Positions 41,084 to 50,356 are shown, counted from the stretch's first letter. The stretch is 62,680 nucleotides of DNA from CAKVOD01 sp964489405 (GCA_964489405.1 CAZAYL010000002.1:1-62680); one strand, 5' to 3'. Notes: generated by a model from the letters alone, not told the origin. Translations and numbers: made by a program.

Positions 41084-42411
41084 TAATAAATTTATGCGTA
41101 GTTACAAGTGCTATTGAATACGGAATATTAATTGTTGGGTTGCTATGTCTTATTTTATTAATAGTTTTACTTTTTCGTAAAGGGGAGCAAAATGGAAGTG
41201 TGCAAAAAGAACTCAATGAGCAGTTCAATAAAATAAAATTAATTAACGAAAATCTTGAGAAAATCATCACAACAAATAATGAGCAATTTGCAAGAACGCT
41301 TTATGCTTTTAAACAAGAAACAAACCAAAATATACACGCGTTCAAAACCGAACAAACACAAATTTTGCAAAATGTCGAAATTCGAGTAAAAAATCTTTTA
41401 AATGAAACCGAAACACGATTGACAAACATTGACAAAGTGATTCGAGAAATGCTTTATAAAATCAATGTAGATAATAATGAAAAATTAGATAAAATGCGCG
41501 AAACGGTCGACGAAAAATTAAACAACTCACTTGAAAAAAGACTAAACGAAAGTTTTGCAATTATTTCAGAGCGCCTTGAAAAAGTCCACAAAGGACTTGG
41601 TGAAATGCGTAGTCTTGCAACTGGTGTCGATGATTTGAAACATACACTAAGCAACATAAAAATACGTGGGGTGTGGGGAGAAGTGCAACTTGGCAATATT
41701 CTCGAGCAAATGCTTAGTCACGTGCAGTATGATAGGCAAGTTCAAATTAAACCAAATAGCAAAGAAGCTGTTGATTTTGTTATCAATATGCCAGGGAAGA
41801 ATGACAACGAAACTGTTTGGTTACCAATCGATGCAAAATTCCCACTAGAAGATTATCAACGTCTTGTGCAAGCAAGCGAATTAGGAAATAAAGACGAAGT
41901 CGAAAGGGCGCAAAAAGCACTCGAAAAGCGAATTAAAGATGAAGCAAAGAAAATTAATGAAAAATACATCGACCCGCCACGAACAACAGACTTTGCAGTT
42001 ATGTATTTAGCATTAGAGGGGTTGTATGCAGAAGCAGTCAAAAATGTTGGGTTACTTGAATATTTACAAGACAATTATCGCATAATTGTATGTGGGCCGA
42101 CAACACTATCTGCATTGATAAATTCATTACAAATGGGCTTTAAGAGTGTCGCCATCGAAAAGCGATCTAGTGAAGTTTGGGCGCTACTTTCAACATTCAA
42201 AACAGAATTTGTTAAATTTGTTGAACTACTTGCAAAAACACAAAAGAAACTTGATGAAGCATCAACAACTATAGAAGATGCGACAAAGAAATCTAAACGA
42301 ATTCAAAAGAAATTAGACAAAGTCGCCGATGTGGACGGCACACAACTCATAGAAGTTGCCGAGCAATCGCTATTAGATAGTGCATTTAATGACACCGATG
42401 CCGATGAATGA
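41080..42411 (+). CDS. rmuC: RmuC family protein (PD-(D/E)XK nuclease-like)
   Basis: A 443-residue RmuC: one N-terminal membrane segment (about 8-30), a long coiled coil (about 40-180) and a C-terminal nuclease-like domain (IKIRGVWGEVQLGNILEQML, AVDFVINMPG, LPIDAKFPLEDYQRL). The PD-D-x(n)-DAK pattern is present. It limits DNA rearrangement in E. coli. AGGGA site; a few bases overlap with the CCA gene. Confidence 0.92.
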   Translation: MIINLCVVTSAIEYGILIVGLLCLILLIVLLFRKGEQNGSVQKELNEQFNKIKLINENLEKIITTNNEQFARTLYAFKQETNQNIHAFKTEQTQILQNVEIRVKNLLNETETRLTNIDKVIREMLYKINVDNNEKLDKMRETVDEKLNNSLEKRLNESFAIISERLEKVHKGLGEMRSLATGVDDLKHTLSNIKIRGVWGEVQLGNILEQMLSHVQYDRQVQIKPNSKEAVDFVINMPGKNDNETVWLPIDAKFPLEDYQRLVQASELGNKDEVERAQKALEKRIKDEAKKINEKYIDPPRTTDFAVMYLALEGLYAEAVKNVGLLEYLQDNYRIIVCGPTTLSALINSLQMGFKSVAIEKRSSEVWALLSTFKTEFVKFVELLAKTQKKLDEASTTIEDATKKSKRIQKKLDKVADVDGTQLIEVAEQSLLDSAFNDTDADE

Positions 42412-42444
42412 TATAATATGTTTTATAAAATAGTGTGATATATA

Positions 42445-42483
42445 AAAATAACTTGTTAGATAAGATTATCAACAAGTTATTTT
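42445..42483. terminator. Bidirectional terminator between rmuC and the opposing gene
   Basis: A perfect 13-bp stem (42445-42457 with 42471-42483), 13-base loop, A and T runs on both strands. Confidence 0.85.
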
Positions 42484-42503
42484 GTATTTAAAAGTTTAGA
42501 CAC

Positions 42504-43166
42504 TTATAGTCTATAAATGTGGTTTAAATAATAAGTATAGTCGCGTTTTTTTAGAATGTGTGATTTCTTATATTTAATATTGCTTTTTATGCGCGGTTTT
42601 CTTATATGATAGTGTTTTTTGAAATTTGAAACGGCGACACTTGAATGATTAGGGTAGAAGTTGCGTGTTTTTTTAAATTCAGCTATAAGTTGGTCGCGCT
42701 TTTTGATTAAATAGCGGTTTACAAATTTATCCATTATACTGATTTTATATATCTCTAGTGCAATATAAATAATTGCACTAATCATTACAAGCATACTGCC
42801 AATATTTGTTACTAATTGTGAAGAATAAATGTGAAGTAGTGGCACAAGGTCCCCCTTCAACACCAAAGGAAAAATAAATATAAAAATTATAATTGCAACA
42901 TCAATAAAAAACGAAATCCACGACGGTTGAAATAAGAAATCAAAGACAAAAATTAAACAACAACAAAACAACAAAACACCGCACAAGATATTGACTGATG
43001 TGAGGTTAAGCGCAAAAATATCAATCATCGTGTAAGTGATTTTTGATGCTTTATTATAAAACATCGGCACGAACAAACAACTAATGCTACTCAAAAATGC
43101 AACGTAACACGTGATTGAAAAATATGAAAATGGCTTTAAATCGCCGTACTTATATGTTTTTAACAT
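42504..43166 (-). CDS. Integral membrane protein, unknown function
   Basis: A 220-residue protein with four membrane segments (about residues 15-37, 45-75, 80-105 and 115-140) and a basic cytoplasmic tail rich in Lys, His and Tyr (residues 150-220). No family is recognised. Its start overlaps the radC stop by 7 bases, so it is expressed behind radC. Confidence 0.7.
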   Translation of the reverse strand: MLKTYKYGDLKPFSYFSITCYVAFLSSISCLFVPMFYNKASKITYTMIDIFALNLTSVNILCGVLLFCCCLIFVFDFLFQPSWISFFIDVAIIIFIFIFPLVLKGDLVPLLHIYSSQLVTNIGSMLVMISAIIYIALEIYKISIMDKFVNRYLIKKRDQLIAEFKKTRNFYPNHSSVAVSNFKKHYHIRKPRIKSNIKYKKSHILKKRDYTYYLNHIYRL

Positions 43167-43936
43167 CTTTCAATTATCCTATGGCGTTGTATATCTACAG
43201 TGAATTTTGATTTACGCACAATATCGTTGTAAGAGTTTAACCACGATTGATAAATATCATCGACAGTATCTCGTATACTACAATAGCCGTCAGTCCCAAA
43301 AATAATATGGTCCATAAGGTCGACATTTAATAATTTTAAAAATATTTTAATTTTGACAGTTGATATAATATCCTCGCGCGACGGGGCACAAGAAGTGTAT
43401 GGGTGATTGTGCGAAAGAGCAACTCTTATAGGGTTTTTACGCAAAACATTTTCATAAATTTCGCGCATTTTTGTTTCAACCATTGAAGTTGAACCGATTG
43501 AGAAGTGGTCACAAGCAAAAAGGTCCATTGATTCATCAATGTATGCAATACAAAAATCTTCTTCAGGTGCATTTGTCATAAATTGTTCAAAGTAATTTCG
43601 CAGTGAACTTGTCGACGAAACGCGCACTTTAGGTATATGCAAAAATTGACTATATCTTTTAAATAATTCAGAAAAAGTTTTAATCAAAGCGACTGTCCTT
43701 TCAGAAATATTTGAGATGTGCATTAATTTTTCAGCGTCTGCATCAAAAACTCTTGGCAGAGAGCCAAACGCGCTAATCAAAGTATGGGCAATGTCATTCG
43801 TGTTTCGTCTTGGAAGTGCATAATAAAGCAAAACCTCTAACAATTCGTGGTCAAGCAAATTGTCGACGTGATTGTTTAAAATTTTTGAGCGCATTCTTTC
43901 TCTGTGTCCAACGTGTATACACTCATTTTTTTGCAA
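43160..43936 (-). CDS. radC: RadC/JAMM-family protein
   Basis: A 258-residue RadC: N-terminal helix-hairpin-helix region (HRERMRSKI, LLDHELLEVLLYYALPRRN) and a JAMM metalloprotease-like domain with LSHNHPYTSCAPSREDI, giving the H-x-H and distant D ligands. The start is a TTG at 43936 with an AGGG site; the conserved HRER motif requires a start before the first ATG at 43894. The biological role of RadC proteins is unsettled. It is co-translated with the following membrane protein. Confidence 0.85.
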   Translation of the reverse strand: MQKNECIHVGHRERMRSKILNNHVDNLLDHELLEVLLYYALPRRNTNDIAHTLISAFGSLPRVFDADAEKLMHISNISERTVALIKTFSELFKRYSQFLHIPKVRVSSTSSLRNYFEQFMTNAPEEDFCIAYIDESMDLFACDHFSIGSTSMVETKMREIYENVLRKNPIRVALSHNHPYTSCAPSREDIISTVKIKIFLKLLNVDLMDHIIFGTDGYCSIRDTVDDIYQSWLNSYNDIVRKSKFTVDIQRHRIIERC

Positions 43937-43974
43937 GTTTATCCCTTTATCCTTCCTTTGTAAAAAAAGTCTTT

Positions 43975-44029
43975 AATTCTTATTAAGAATTACTCAATTA
44001 ATTATATAAGAATTGCTCAAAAAAAACAA
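43975..44029 (-). promoter_or_regulatory. radC promoter with downstream palindrome
   Basis: On the minus strand TTGTTT (44024-44029), 17-base spacer, TATAAT (44001-44006). A perfect palindrome with half-site AATTCTTA (43975-43991) lies at about +3 to +19, and a partial copy, AAGAATTGCTC, overlaps the spacer. A similar palindrome lies at the promoter of the gene at 50381. Confidence 0.65.
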
Positions 44030-44046
44030 GTATTTATTTGATATAC

Positions 44047-44075
44047 TTGACTTAAATTGCAAAAAAATATATAAT
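44047..44075 (+). promoter_or_regulatory. Promoter of degV
   Basis: TTGACT (44047-44052), 17-base spacer, TATAAT (44070-44075). Confidence 0.75.
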
Positions 44076-44108
44076 AATTTGATATAATTTTACAATATAG
44101 GAGATGTT

Positions 44109-44960
44109 ATGAGAATTAGAATTTCAGCCGATAGTACAGTTGACCTTAGTCCCGAACTCATAGAAAAATACAAAATTGCCATAATGCCACTTTTGGTTAC
44201 AATGGGCGATATAACAAAGCGCGATGGTGTTGATGTAACAACTGATGAACTCTTCAATTACGTCAAAGAAACAAAAGAATTACCCAAAACTGCTTCCCCA
44301 AGCATTGCGGTTTATCAAGATTTTTTTGATGAACTTCTAAAGGATGCCGATTGTGTAATTCATTTTGTTGTTTCGAGTAAAATGTCAAGTTGTTATAGTA
44401 GTGCATTGAAAGCTAGTGAAGAATATGGGCAAAGAGTGTTTATTGTAGACTCGCGCTCTCTTAGTACAGGGATAGCTTTACTAGTTTTGCGCGCGTGCGA
44501 TATGGCGGAAAGAGGTGTTGAACCATTCATCATCGCTAAAGAATGTAGGGAAATGTCGAGATATGTCCAAGCGTCATTTATCTTAGGCAATTTAGATTTT
44601 ATGCACAAAGGCGGTAGGTGTAGTGGTGCTATGTCGTTGAGCGCAAAATTCTTACGAATAAAACCAGCAATTTTAGTTAAAGACGGCGAAATGGTTGTCG
44701 GTAAAAAATATATGGGCAAAATGGAAAAGGTTATTGAGAATTACGTAAATGATATCCTTATAACATATTCTGATTTTGACCGTAGGCGCGTTTTTATTAC
44801 TCATACGCCAATTGAACGCGAAATTGTTGATATCGTCAAGCAACAACTCGACGGGGTGTTTGATGAAATATATGAAACTAACGCGGGGGCAACAATTGCG
44901 AGTCACTGCGGGGCAGGAACCCTTGGTATATTGTTTATGGCAAGCAAACCCGTAAAATAA
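44109..44960 (+). CDS. DegV-family fatty-acid-binding protein
   Basis: A 283-residue DegV: it starts with RISADSTVDLSPELIEKY, and has TASPSIAVYQDFF, SSKMSSCYSSAL, VDSRSLSTG and HKGGRCSG, all typical. DegV proteins bind a fatty acid and can deliver it to fatty-acid kinase (FakB role). The start has an AGGAG site. Confidence 0.9.
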   Translation: MRIRISADSTVDLSPELIEKYKIAIMPLLVTMGDITKRDGVDVTTDELFNYVKETKELPKTASPSIAVYQDFFDELLKDADCVIHFVVSSKMSSCYSSALKASEEYGQRVFIVDSRSLSTGIALLVLRACDMAERGVEPFIIAKECREMSRYVQASFILGNLDFMHKGGRCSGAMSLSAKFLRIKPAILVKDGEMVVGKKYMGKMEKVIENYVNDILITYSDFDRRRVFITHTPIEREIVDIVKQQLDGVFDEIYETNAGATIASHCGAGTLGILFMASKPVK

Positions 44961-44977
44961 TAAATTTGCATTATTTT

Positions 44978-45006
44978 AATAGCATAGGATTCTATGCTAT
45001 TTTTAG
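44978..45006 (+). terminator. Terminator after degV
   Basis: A 9-bp stem (44978-44986 with 44993-45001) followed by a T run. Confidence 0.8.
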
Positions 45007-45013
45007 TAGTTAA

Positions 45014-45043
45014 TTGACAATAATGTTAGTGGTGTGGTAAAAT
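45014..45043 (+). promoter_or_regulatory. Promoter giving a leaderless flavoprotein mRNA
   Basis: TTGACA (45014-45019), 18-base spacer, TAAAAT (45038-45043) with extended TGG. The ATG at 45049 follows after five bases. Confidence 0.75.
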
Positions 45044-45048
45044 TAATT

Positions 45049-46194
45049 ATGGAAAAATTTGATGTAGTAATAATTGGTGGTGGCGCAAGCGGTTTGGTAT
45101 GCGCCAATCTACTTTGCGACGTGTGTAATCTTGCGATTATTGAAAAAATGGATAGAGTCGGTAAGAAAATTCTTGCGACAGGGAATGGGCGTTGCAATTT
45201 GACTAATTTAAATATTGATAGCATTTTCTATAATAGAGATTTAAGTGCGTTTTTTCAAAGATTTTCGCAAAAAGAAAATTTGCGTTTTTTTGAAGACTGT
45301 GGGCTTTTGACTTACGCTGATGAATGTGGAAGAGTGTATCCATTTAGTAATTCTGCGACAAGTGTTCTAGATATTTTGCGTGCAAAACCTGAAAAAAATG
45401 CAACAATATTATTGGGGCAGGACGTCAAATGTATTAAAAAAGTTGATGGAAAATTTTTTATCAAAACAAGTGAGAAAGAGATTGTTACAAGATTTTGTGT
45501 CATCGCAACAGGGGGAAATTCAGCGCGTGAAATTTCACATAACATTCACACTGGTTTTGTGCCGTGCACGCGTAGTTTGGTTAGTCTAAAAACACAAAAT
45601 AACAAAGGATTAAACGGCGTGCGCGTGGATAATGTTACAGCAAAAATTGACGGCACAAACATTTGTGAAAGTGGAGAAATTTTATTCAAAGATAACGCGA
45701 TTAGTGGGATTTTAGTGTTCAATTTGTCGGCACATTTGGCGCGCCGTAAAAATTACGAAGCTTGCATTTCGGTTGATTTTATGCCCCAAATTATGTATGA
45801 TGATTTGGTAAAAATACTATCTATGCGTAAAGTAAAATTTGAAAACATTCTCATAGGAGTTTTCCATAATGCGCTTAGCAAAAACTTGTTGGAAAAGGCG
45901 GGATGTTATGATGGTTGCAAAACGCAAAACGATGTCATCAATTTAGCAAAAACAATCAAAGATTACAAAATAAAAACATTTGCGCCAATGGAAAACAATC
46001 AAGTCTATAGTGGTGGCGTTGATATGGATAGCGTCAATGCAGATTTAATGAGTAAAGAAACAGAAAATTTGTTTTTTACTGGCGAATGTCTAGATGTGGA
46101 TGGCGTGTGTGGGGGATATAATTTACAATGGGCAAGCACAAGCGCAATGATTGTTGCGAGTGCAATAGCAAGGGAGATTGAATGTTACAAATAA
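45049..46194 (+). CDS. NAD(P)/FAD-dependent oxidoreductase, BaiN/YhiN (HI0933) family
   Basis: A 381-residue flavoprotein with N-terminal FAD motif VVIIGGGASGLVCAN, GNGRCNLTN, the RVYPFSN segment, CVIATGGNS, and the C-terminal CGGYNLQWASTSA. HI0933-like proteins have an inserted domain in the middle; the enzymatic role in most species is not known. A GTG at 45034 is in frame, but the promoter ends just before the ATG at 45049, which directly precedes the FAD motif, so this start is chosen. There is no Shine-Dalgarno site. It overlaps the next gene by 13 bp. Confidence 0.9.
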   Translation: MEKFDVVIIGGGASGLVCANLLCDVCNLAIIEKMDRVGKKILATGNGRCNLTNLNIDSIFYNRDLSAFFQRFSQKENLRFFEDCGLLTYADECGRVYPFSNSATSVLDILRAKPEKNATILLGQDVKCIKKVDGKFFIKTSEKEIVTRFCVIATGGNSAREISHNIHTGFVPCTRSLVSLKTQNNKGLNGVRVDNVTAKIDGTNICESGEILFKDNAISGILVFNLSAHLARRKNYEACISVDFMPQIMYDDLVKILSMRKVKFENILIGVFHNALSKNLLEKAGCYDGCKTQNDVINLAKTIKDYKIKTFAPMENNQVYSGGVDMDSVNADLMSKETENLFFTGECLDVDGVCGGYNLQWASTSAMIVASAIAREIECYK

Positions 46195-47777
46195 ACGGAT
46201 TGAAATTAAAAATAAATTATACTTATGAAGATTTATTATGTGAATGTGCAAAGAAAATGCGTGCACGCGACGGAGAAATACTATCGATTGAGAAACTAAA
46301 AGAATCAATTGATGCGCGCGACAAAAATAACATTTTTTATGTTCTTAATGTGGCAGTGAATGTAGATAGCACATATAAAAATTTCAAACATTATACAGAT
46401 ATTTCAGTCGACCATACAGGACTTGCGTATTCAAAAGTTGTTCATACTTCCCGCCCTATTGTCGTGGGGTTTGGTCCAAGTGGAATGTTTTGTGCACTCG
46501 CCCTTGCTATTATGGGGTTGAATCCAATTATACTAGAACAGGGCAAAAATGTAGACGAGCGTAAGGAAGACGTAGCAAAATTTTGGGAGACAGGCGTTCT
46601 TGACGAAAATTCTAATGTTCAATTTGGAGAAGGGGGCGCGGGGACTTTTAGCGATGGCAAACTTAATTCAAATATCACAAACGACATTTGCAAGAAAGTT
46701 ATCAACGAATTTATTTTAGCGGGCGCACCGCAAGAAATTTTTTATAAAGCAAAACCACATATCGGAAGTGATAATTTGGTGAAAGTTGTCAAAAATATTC
46801 GCCAGCGCATTATAAATTTAGGTGGGGAAATTTTGTTCCAGCACCAATTTGTCGACTTTAAGACAAAAGATAATAAAATTTGCAAAGTGTTTGCCAAAGA
46901 TTTGCAAAGCGCCCAAATTGTTGAATTTGAAACCGATATACTTGTTCTTGGTGTGGGACATAGCGCGCTAAAAACTTTTGAATTACTATTCGATAAAGGT
47001 GTCAATCTACAGCCAAAGCCCTTTGCAATGGGTGTGCGGATTGAACATAAGCAAAAAGACATCAATATCGCGCAATATGGTAAATTTTGCGATCAACTTC
47101 CCGTTGCAGATTACAAACTTGTTACACACCTAAAAAATCAACGTAGTGTGTTTACTTTTTGTATGTGTCCAGGGGGCGTCGTCGTTGCGTCTAGTAGCGA
47201 AAAAGATACTATTGTAACGAACGGAATGAGTAACTTTGCAAGAGATGAGAAGAACGCAAATTCGGCACTACTTGTCAATGTTACGCCAGCCGACTTTTAT
47301 AAAAATTCTCCGCTAGACGGTTTGTATTTCCAAAGATTGTGGGAAAACAAAGCGTTTAGTTTGGGTGGAGCAAACTATAGTGCCCCAATTCAGACAGTTG
47401 GAGATTTCCTAGGACATAATATACAAAAGTATGAATGTGAAAATAAGGTCAATCCAACATACAAACCCAAAGTTAAATACGCAAACTTAAGTGAATGTCT
47501 TCCGCCATTTGTGTCAGAAAGTTTAAGACAAGCATTGCCCGAATTAGATAAGAAAATAAAAGGGTTTGCAAACCCTAATGCCATAATGACTGCAATTGAA
47601 AGCCGTTCAAGTTGTCCCGTCCAAATCACTCGCGACCAAAGCGGGCAATCAAGCATTTTAGGGCTTTATCCAATCGGCGAGGGTGCAGGGTATGCAGGCG
47701 GAATTATAACTAGCGCGCAGGACGGCGTCAAATGTGCGCAACAGATTGCCCAAAATCTAATTATACAAAATATCTAA
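46182..47777 (+). CDS. FAD-dependent dehydrogenase, COG2509 family
   Basis: A 531-residue protein. The N-terminal ~90 residues form a small domain found in this family, followed by FAD-binding PIVVGFGPSGMFCALAL, FGEGGAGTFSDGKLN, and the C-terminal GEGAGYAGGIITSAQDG. The enzyme reaction is not known; the family is widespread in Bacillota. AGGGAG site; overlaps the end of the BaiN-like gene. Confidence 0.9.
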   Translation: MLQINGLKLKINYTYEDLLCECAKKMRARDGEILSIEKLKESIDARDKNNIFYVLNVAVNVDSTYKNFKHYTDISVDHTGLAYSKVVHTSRPIVVGFGPSGMFCALALAIMGLNPIILEQGKNVDERKEDVAKFWETGVLDENSNVQFGEGGAGTFSDGKLNSNITNDICKKVINEFILAGAPQEIFYKAKPHIGSDNLVKVVKNIRQRIINLGGEILFQHQFVDFKTKDNKICKVFAKDLQSAQIVEFETDILVLGVGHSALKTFELLFDKGVNLQPKPFAMGVRIEHKQKDINIAQYGKFCDQLPVADYKLVTHLKNQRSVFTFCMCPGGVVVASSSEKDTIVTNGMSNFARDEKNANSALLVNVTPADFYKNSPLDGLYFQRLWENKAFSLGGANYSAPIQTVGDFLGHNIQKYECENKVNPTYKPKVKYANLSECLPPFVSESLRQALPELDKKIKGFANPNAIMTAIESRSSCPVQITRDQSGQSSILGLYPIGEGAGYAGGIITSAQDGVKCAQQIAQNLIIQNI

Positions 47778-47783
47778 TAATAA

Positions 47784-47812
47784 TTGTTTTTGAATAAAAA
47801 TTGTGCTATAAT
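47784..47812 (+). promoter_or_regulatory. Promoter of the ABC-F gene
   Basis: TTGTTT (47784-47789), 17-base spacer, TATAAT (47807-47812) with extended TGC. The ~60-base leader holds alternative short stems around TTGCGCAA and GTGCGCA, possibly regulatory. Confidence 0.7.
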
Positions 47813-47876
47813 TTACGCAAGTTTAGTTGCGCAAACATTTTTTTGTGCGCATTAATGTATGGATATCGGAGGAACT

Positions 47877-49451
47877 ATGATAACAATTAGCAACCTAGAA
47901 TTGCGCTTTGGTGGACAACTCTTATTTCAGGATGTAAACTTGAAATTTGTTTCGGGTAATTGCTATGGAATTATTGGCGCTAATGGAGCAGGGAAGTCGA
48001 CCTTCTTAAAAATAATTTCAGGTCAAATTGACAGCTACAAAGGCAATGTTGAAGTTGATGATAAATGCCGTATGAGTGTACTACAACAAGACCACTTTAA
48101 ATATGATGACTTTACCGTTTTTGACACTGTCATTATGGGGAATAAGAAGCTCTATGACATTATGAAAGAGAAAGAAGCGCTTTATGCAAAATATGATTTT
48201 ACGGAAGAAGATGGTTTAAAAACTGCCGAACTTGAGGCGGAGTTTGCTGAAATGAATGGCTGGGATGCGGAAACGGAAATTGCACAACTATTGGGCGGTT
48301 TAGGGCTCGATGACTCTTATTTATATCTTGAGATGAAAAATCTCAAAGAAAGTGAAAAGGTCAAAATTTTGCTTGCGCAAGCGTTGTTTGGTAGTCCTGA
48401 TATTTTGCTTTTGGATGAACCTACAAACGGGCTTGACATTAAGTCAGTTGAATGGCTCGAAGAGTTTTTAATTAACTTTGCAGGTACCGTCATTGTAGTT
48501 TCGCACGATAGACATTTCTTGAATACCGTTTGCACACATACGGTAGACATTGACTATGGCAAAATCACAACCTATGCGGGGAACTATGACTTTTGGTATC
48601 AATCAAGCCAACTCACGCAACAGTTAATGAAGAACCAAAACAAGAAAAAGGAAGAAAAGATTGCCGAACTCAAAGCGTTTATTCAACGTTTCTCTGCAAA
48701 CAAATCAAAATCAAAACAAGCGACGTCAAGAAAGAAAATTTTGGAAAAAATTCAAGTCGAAGATATGCCTGCATCAAGTCGCAAATATCCGTATGTGAAC
48801 TTTAAGGCGGAGAAAACGCTTTCAAAGGAAGTTATTCAGGCAAACAACTTGACTGTCTACAATGATGAGGGTAAGGCAATTTTATCTAATGTAGAATTTA
48901 GAATCAATAAGGATGATAAAATTGCAGTTCTTGGCGACGATATTTCGGTTACAGCATTTTTCAAAGCACTTGTGGGCGAAAGCAAATACGGCGGTTCAAT
49001 TGCAGTTGGCGCAAACACAAAAATAAGTTATTTACCTAACGACAAAAACTCATATTTTGAGTGTGAACTTAACATCATTGACTGGCTTGCGCAGTTCACA
49101 AAAGAGACCGACGAAACATTTTTGCGTGGATTTCTTGGCCGTATGCTATTTTCTGGCGAAGACGGGTTGAAGAAAGTCAAAGTTCTATCAGGTGGCGAAA
49201 AGGTGCGTTGTATGCTCTCTAAGATGATGCTCGAATCTGGCAATCTACTTATGCTTGACCAACCAACAAATCACCTTGACCTAGAAAGTATTACAGCACT
49301 CAATGACGCTTTGATTGATTTTGACGGCGTTGTGATATTTGCGTCGCACGACCACGAATTCTTGTCGTCAATTGCCAATCGCATTTTTGAAATCAAAGAC
49401 GGCAAACTTATTGACAGAATGGAAACATTCGAAGAATACATTTCGAAATAA
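47877..49451 (+). CDS. ABC-F ATPase, YbiT/YkpA-like, with one degenerate ATP site
   Basis: A 524-residue soluble protein with two ABC domains and a linker (about 245-300). ABC-F proteins act on the ribosome. Domain 1 has an intact Walker A (GANGAGKST, about 35-43) but a poor signature (LKESEKV). Domain 2 has no Walker A (LGDDISVTAFF in place of G-x-x-G-x-GKT) but an intact signature LSGGEK and Walker B LDQPTNHLD with Gln for the catalytic Glu. In the folded protein, Walker A of one domain pairs with the signature of the other, so one site is intact and the other dead. The start is the ATG after GGAGG; an earlier in-frame ATG at 47859 is less likely. Confidence 0.9.
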   Translation: MITISNLELRFGGQLLFQDVNLKFVSGNCYGIIGANGAGKSTFLKIISGQIDSYKGNVEVDDKCRMSVLQQDHFKYDDFTVFDTVIMGNKKLYDIMKEKEALYAKYDFTEEDGLKTAELEAEFAEMNGWDAETEIAQLLGGLGLDDSYLYLEMKNLKESEKVKILLAQALFGSPDILLLDEPTNGLDIKSVEWLEEFLINFAGTVIVVSHDRHFLNTVCTHTVDIDYGKITTYAGNYDFWYQSSQLTQQLMKNQNKKKEEKIAELKAFIQRFSANKSKSKQATSRKKILEKIQVEDMPASSRKYPYVNFKAEKTLSKEVIQANNLTVYNDEGKAILSNVEFRINKDDKIAVLGDDISVTAFFKALVGESKYGGSIAVGANTKISYLPNDKNSYFECELNIIDWLAQFTKETDETFLRGFLGRMLFSGEDGLKKVKVLSGGEKVRCMLSKMMLESGNLLMLDQPTNHLDLESITALNDALIDFDGVVIFASHDHEFLSSIANRIFEIKDGKLIDRMETFEEYISK

Positions 49452-49580
49452 TTACTTTTAATATAAATAGATATACTGAATAAGTGGCAAAAATATTGGA
49501 TTTTGCGGTAGAAAATGACAAAAAAAGTAAACTCAAAAGAGATTACTTCAAAATTTTTGTCTTTTTTATTATTATGTAAA

Positions 49581-50102
49581 TTATTTTTTATATTCATCCT
49601 CAACTGGAACTGGAGTAGTTTTTGATTTTTTGTTACTATCTTTTTTGTTTTGCAATGCAATTGGCGCCCAATGTATTGAATCTCTCACTTCAATAAATTC
49701 TGGGACATTGTAATCGCGTTTTTCTAAACGCTTGTGTAAGTGCGCATTTTTAAATATAGCATACCCGTGCGTGTTGTAAAACTTCTTTGCAAGAACTTTG
49801 CCAATTTTCCCGTGTGGAAAATAAATGCCGTCAATCCTGTTGACATAGTTTTGAAGTAGAAATTTTTCGAAAATTATACTCATACAACTACCAACGCCAG
49901 TGTTGAGATATAATGGCTCAACTTCAATCGCGTCTAGAAAGCACGCATTCTCGTCGTAGTAAATAAAAAAATCAATGTAGCCAATTAAATCTCCATTTGA
50001 GTTTAACGCGCGAACTTCAAAATAATCGCGCTCATCGGCGAATTTTGCTAAAACGATAGTAATTTTTTCGCCACCCTTAATCTTGAAATTAAATTCTTCC
50101 AT
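49581..50102 (-). CDS. GNAT-like acetyltransferase
   Basis: A 173-residue protein with beta strands followed by VEPLYLNTGVGSCMSIIFEKF, which resembles the acetyl-CoA motif A of GNAT enzymes, and FYNTHGYAIF near the C-terminal part. The tail after residue 150 is charged and probably disordered. Substrate unknown. There is no Shine-Dalgarno site: the promoter ends six bases before ATG, so translation is likely leaderless. It converges with the ABC-F gene. Confidence 0.65.
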   Translation of the reverse strand: MEEFNFKIKGGEKITIVLAKFADERDYFEVRALNSNGDLIGYIDFFIYYDENACFLDAIEVEPLYLNTGVGSCMSIIFEKFLLQNYVNRIDGIYFPHGKIGKVLAKKFYNTHGYAIFKNAHLHKRLEKRDYNVPEFIEVRDSIHWAPIALQNKKDSNKKSKTTPVPVEDEYKK

Positions 50103-50108
50103 AGCAAA

Positions 50109-50137
50109 AGTATAACACTTATTTCATAACTTGTCAA
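50109..50137 (-). promoter_or_regulatory. Promoter giving a leaderless GNAT-like mRNA
   Basis: On the minus strand TTGACA (50132-50137), 17-base spacer, TATACT (50109-50114) with extended TGT; ATG follows after six bases. Confidence 0.85.
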
Positions 50138-50316
50138 TATTTATTGACTAAAGTCCACTTAATTTAGATATTTGATTGAGAATAATTGTGGAGTATTAAA
50201 CAAAATAAATAGAAACATTACTATGAAATTAATAGGTATGTCAATACTTTTTGCATAACCTATTTTTTTTATGGATTTGTTTTTAAACAAACCACACAAA
50301 AATTTTAAATTTCCTA

Positions 50317-50356
50317 TTGACTTTTTTTGATTTTTCTTGTATTCTTAAATAAGAAT
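50317..50356 (+). promoter_or_regulatory. Promoter of the large surface protein with an overlapping palindrome
   Basis: TTGACT (50317-50322), 17-base spacer, TATTCT (50340-50345). A palindrome with half-site ATTCTTA (50341-50356) overlaps the -10 and the start point. Its half-sites match the radC palindrome. Confidence 0.6.
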
